Part shown: positions 4,905 to 6,398 of the stretch, piece by piece | How the letters are laid out: each line of letters starts with the position of its first letter | Position numbering within the stretch: the first letter of the stretch is position 1 | Assembly (NCBI GenBank): GCA_017998735.1 | Contig: JAGOCN010000107.1 | Span: forward strand, 1-6,398 | Source: Giesbergeria sp. | Lineage (GTDB): Bacteria; Pseudomonadota; Gammaproteobacteria; Burkholderiales; Burkholderiaceae_C | Length of the DNA: 6,398 nt | Reading direction: 5' to 3' | Made by a program: the position numbers and the translations under genes | Notes under the pieces: model-generated | The model's input: the letters and a program-made list of their open reading frames with translations, nothing else | What the model was told of the DNA's origin: nothing | Databases searched by the model: none

Positions 4905-6398
4905 TTACTGGAAGCGGTTGAAACGGTGCGGCCAAGAGATGCCGTAGGTGCCAGACATGCCGGAGGTAGCTTGTGGGTTGGACAACTTGATGAAAGCAGA
5001 ACCCAAGATTGGCAGACCCAGACCACCGTTGCTGGTGTTCACGTTGGCCCAGCCATTGACGTACACGCCAGAGACGTTCTGACGCGCCACCGAACCACCC
5101 AGCACCGAAACGCCGGAATCTGCAAAGCTCAACACGCTGGCTTCTCCGCAGAAACGGGTCTTTACAGCCGTGCCTGGCGAGAAGACCGCGCCGTCCACCT
5201 TGCTGGTTTCTTCGCGGTCATAGAACGTGGTGCCGTCCGAGTTCACGCAAATAGCACCGTTGACCACTGCCGTGTTTCCAGCCGTGAAGCGGTTGACAGG
5301 AAGGTTGGTAAACAAACGGTAGTCAGCAGCCGTGGTAGTTGTAGCAGCATAGTTGGCAGCCACGTTGTAACGGCGCGTGGGCATCGAGAACACCCAGTCA
5401 GTCTTGGCATTGATGCTGCCGTCATTGGCGTACTGGTTCACCACCGAGAACACTGCCAAAGCGTCGGTCAACTCGCGGGCCTGCACCAGAGGAGCGTTTG
5501 CGCCAGGCGCCGTGAAATAAGGCGTCGACATGTCAGGCAGGTCGTAGTTTGCAGCAGCAATCTTTGGCGAAGTAACGGCAACGCCTGCAGCGTCAGTTAC
5601 ATTTGCCGAACGGAAAAGCGGGTCAGCTGTATAGTTGTCTACGTTGTTAGCGGTGCTGGCGCTCTGTGGAAAGTGAACAAAGTTACCACGTGCATTGACA
5701 CCTGCACCAGTGGTATTTGTCAACGCACGAATGGCAGTAGCACCACCAGAGAACGTGGTCGTTTGGGCAACGTTGATAATGTAGTAGTCACCGACCAGAC
5801 CCGTGGAAGGGGTGTCGAAACCGGCAGCAGCTACAGCAGCAGGGCTAGTCAGACTGACGAGCGTGCCATTGAGAGCAGCGTCCGTGCAAGGAGCAACGCC
5901 GTTCACGTGCTTGATTGCAGTGAACAGTGGGTTGGTAGTGTTCGCGCCACGCAACGTTGGCGGCACGTCAGCCATGTTGAAAATCTCAACGTAGCCTTCA
6001 CGGGTGTTGTTGGCCTTGTCAGCCACGCTCAGATTGCCGTTCAAACGGTCTTGCACAAACGATTGTCCAACGCCTTTGTTCAGCTTGGGCAGTGTGCAGC
6101 TTCCATCGTTCGTGATGATCTGGGCCACGCCGTCCGAACCAGCAGACACTGCAGCCGTCCACACGTCACCTGGCGACATGTAGACCTGGAAGTCAAGAAC
6201 GTCGTCAGAATTCAGCGCGCCACGGAAACGCACTTTGACAGCTTTGCCGTTCGAAGTATCAGTGTTGACCACGTTCAGAACGGTCATGTTGCCGTTTTGC
6301 GCGTTGTAGTAAGGGAACAGCAATGCGTGACCAATGCCACCTTCAGCAAATTGAAGCTGTTGAGCATTTGTAGTAGTCAGTGGAGCAGCGCCCACTAC
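4905..6398 (-). CDS. Putative abundant secreted or cell-surface protein, partial (5' end beyond right edge)
   Basis: The frame is open from the right edge (codons GTA, GTG at 6398-6393) to TAA at 4905-4907, at least 497 residues. The true start and any signal peptide lie outside; the GTG at 6395 is only the first start-like codon seen and should not be taken as the start. The visible N-terminus (VGAAPLTTTNAQQLQFAEGG) resembles mature sequence just after an export signal. The protein is rich in Ala, Thr, Asn, Val, Gly and Ser, low in Lys, with many short hydrophobic stretches typical of beta structure, for example IGHALLFPYYNAQNGNM and VDGAVFSPGTAVKTRFCGE. Four cysteines (C100, C170, C383, C416, counted from the GTG) could form disulfides, which fits a protein outside the cytoplasm. 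It ends YGISWPHRFNRFQ, aromatic and basic. I recognise it only as like uncharacterised surface proteins of Burkholderiales; an S-layer or outer-surface structural role is inference. The strong terminator behind it agrees with high expression. A foldase gene follows. Confidence 0.75.
   Translation of the reverse strand, partial: VVGAAPLTTTNAQQLQFAEGGIGHALLFPYYNAQNGNMTVLNVVNTDTSNGKAVKVRFRGALNSDDVLDFQVYMSPGDVWTAAVSAGSDGVAQIITNDGSCTLPKLNKGVGQSFVQDRLNGNLSVADKANNTREGYVEIFNMADVPPTLRGANTTNPLFTAIKHVNGVAPCTDAALNGTLVSLTSPAAVAAAGFDTPSTGLVGDYYIINVAQTTTFSGGATAIRALTNTTGAGVNARGNFVHFPQSASTANNVDNYTADPLFRSANVTDAAGVAVTSPKIAAANYDLPDMSTPYFTAPGANAPLVQARELTDALAVFSVVNQYANDGSINAKTDWVFSMPTRRYNVAANYAATTTTAADYRLFTNLPVNRFTAGNTAVVNGAICVNSDGTTFYDREETSKVDGAVFSPGTAVKTRFCGEASVLSFADSGVSVLGGSVARQNVSGVYVNGWANVNTSNGGLGLPILGSAFIKLSNPQATSGMSGTYGISWPHRFNRFQ

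Overview
The window carries one block of six genes, all on the minus strand, so transcription runs from the right edge to the left. Dense coding, GTGA start/stop coupling, a strong GC bias in the left part and the family types suggest a betaproteobacterium, probably Burkholderiales/Comamonadaceae. That assignment is inferred from general likeness only. I see no rRNA, tRNA, CRISPR array, IS element or integrase, and no gene-free stretch longer than 300 bases.

In transcription order: (1) a secreted or cell-surface protein rich in Ala, Thr, Asn and Val, whose 5' end lies beyond the right edge (ends at 4905). (2) A perfect GC-rich intrinsic terminator (4845-4874), with a separate 12-bp palindrome between it and the stop codon. 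(3) A periplasmic parvulin-type peptidyl-prolyl isomerase with a signal peptide (3913-4821). (4) An 87-bp gap containing a GC hairpin next to the following start codon. (5) A Wzm-type ABC-2 permease (3025-3825), overlapping by 4 bp with (6) a Wzt-type ATPase carrying a C-terminal glycan-binding-like domain (1694-3028). (7) A class I SAM methyltransferase with a TPR-like N-terminus (753-1646). (8) A second, unrelated-looking class I methyltransferase that runs off the left edge (1-701).

The left two thirds look like the export end of a surface-polysaccharide locus (O-antigen, capsule or another glycan) using the ABC-dependent route. Wzm and Wzt would move a finished, lipid-linked glycan across the inner membrane. 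In known systems whose Wzt carries a C-terminal domain, that domain recognises a modified chain end, often methylated. The two methyltransferases directly downstream therefore suggest chain capping or sugar methylation, but this is inference. The right third (surface protein and periplasmic foldase) has lower GC in the lines I counted (about 55% against about 65%) and may be an older neighbour next to which the glycan genes sit. The foldase may help fold the surface protein or outer-membrane proteins in general.

Nothing here is provably a new system. The points most worth a second look are the export/methyltransferase arrangement, the abundant-looking surface protein with its strong terminator placed only 23 nt from the next start codon, and the hairpin over the ribosome-binding region of the permease gene.
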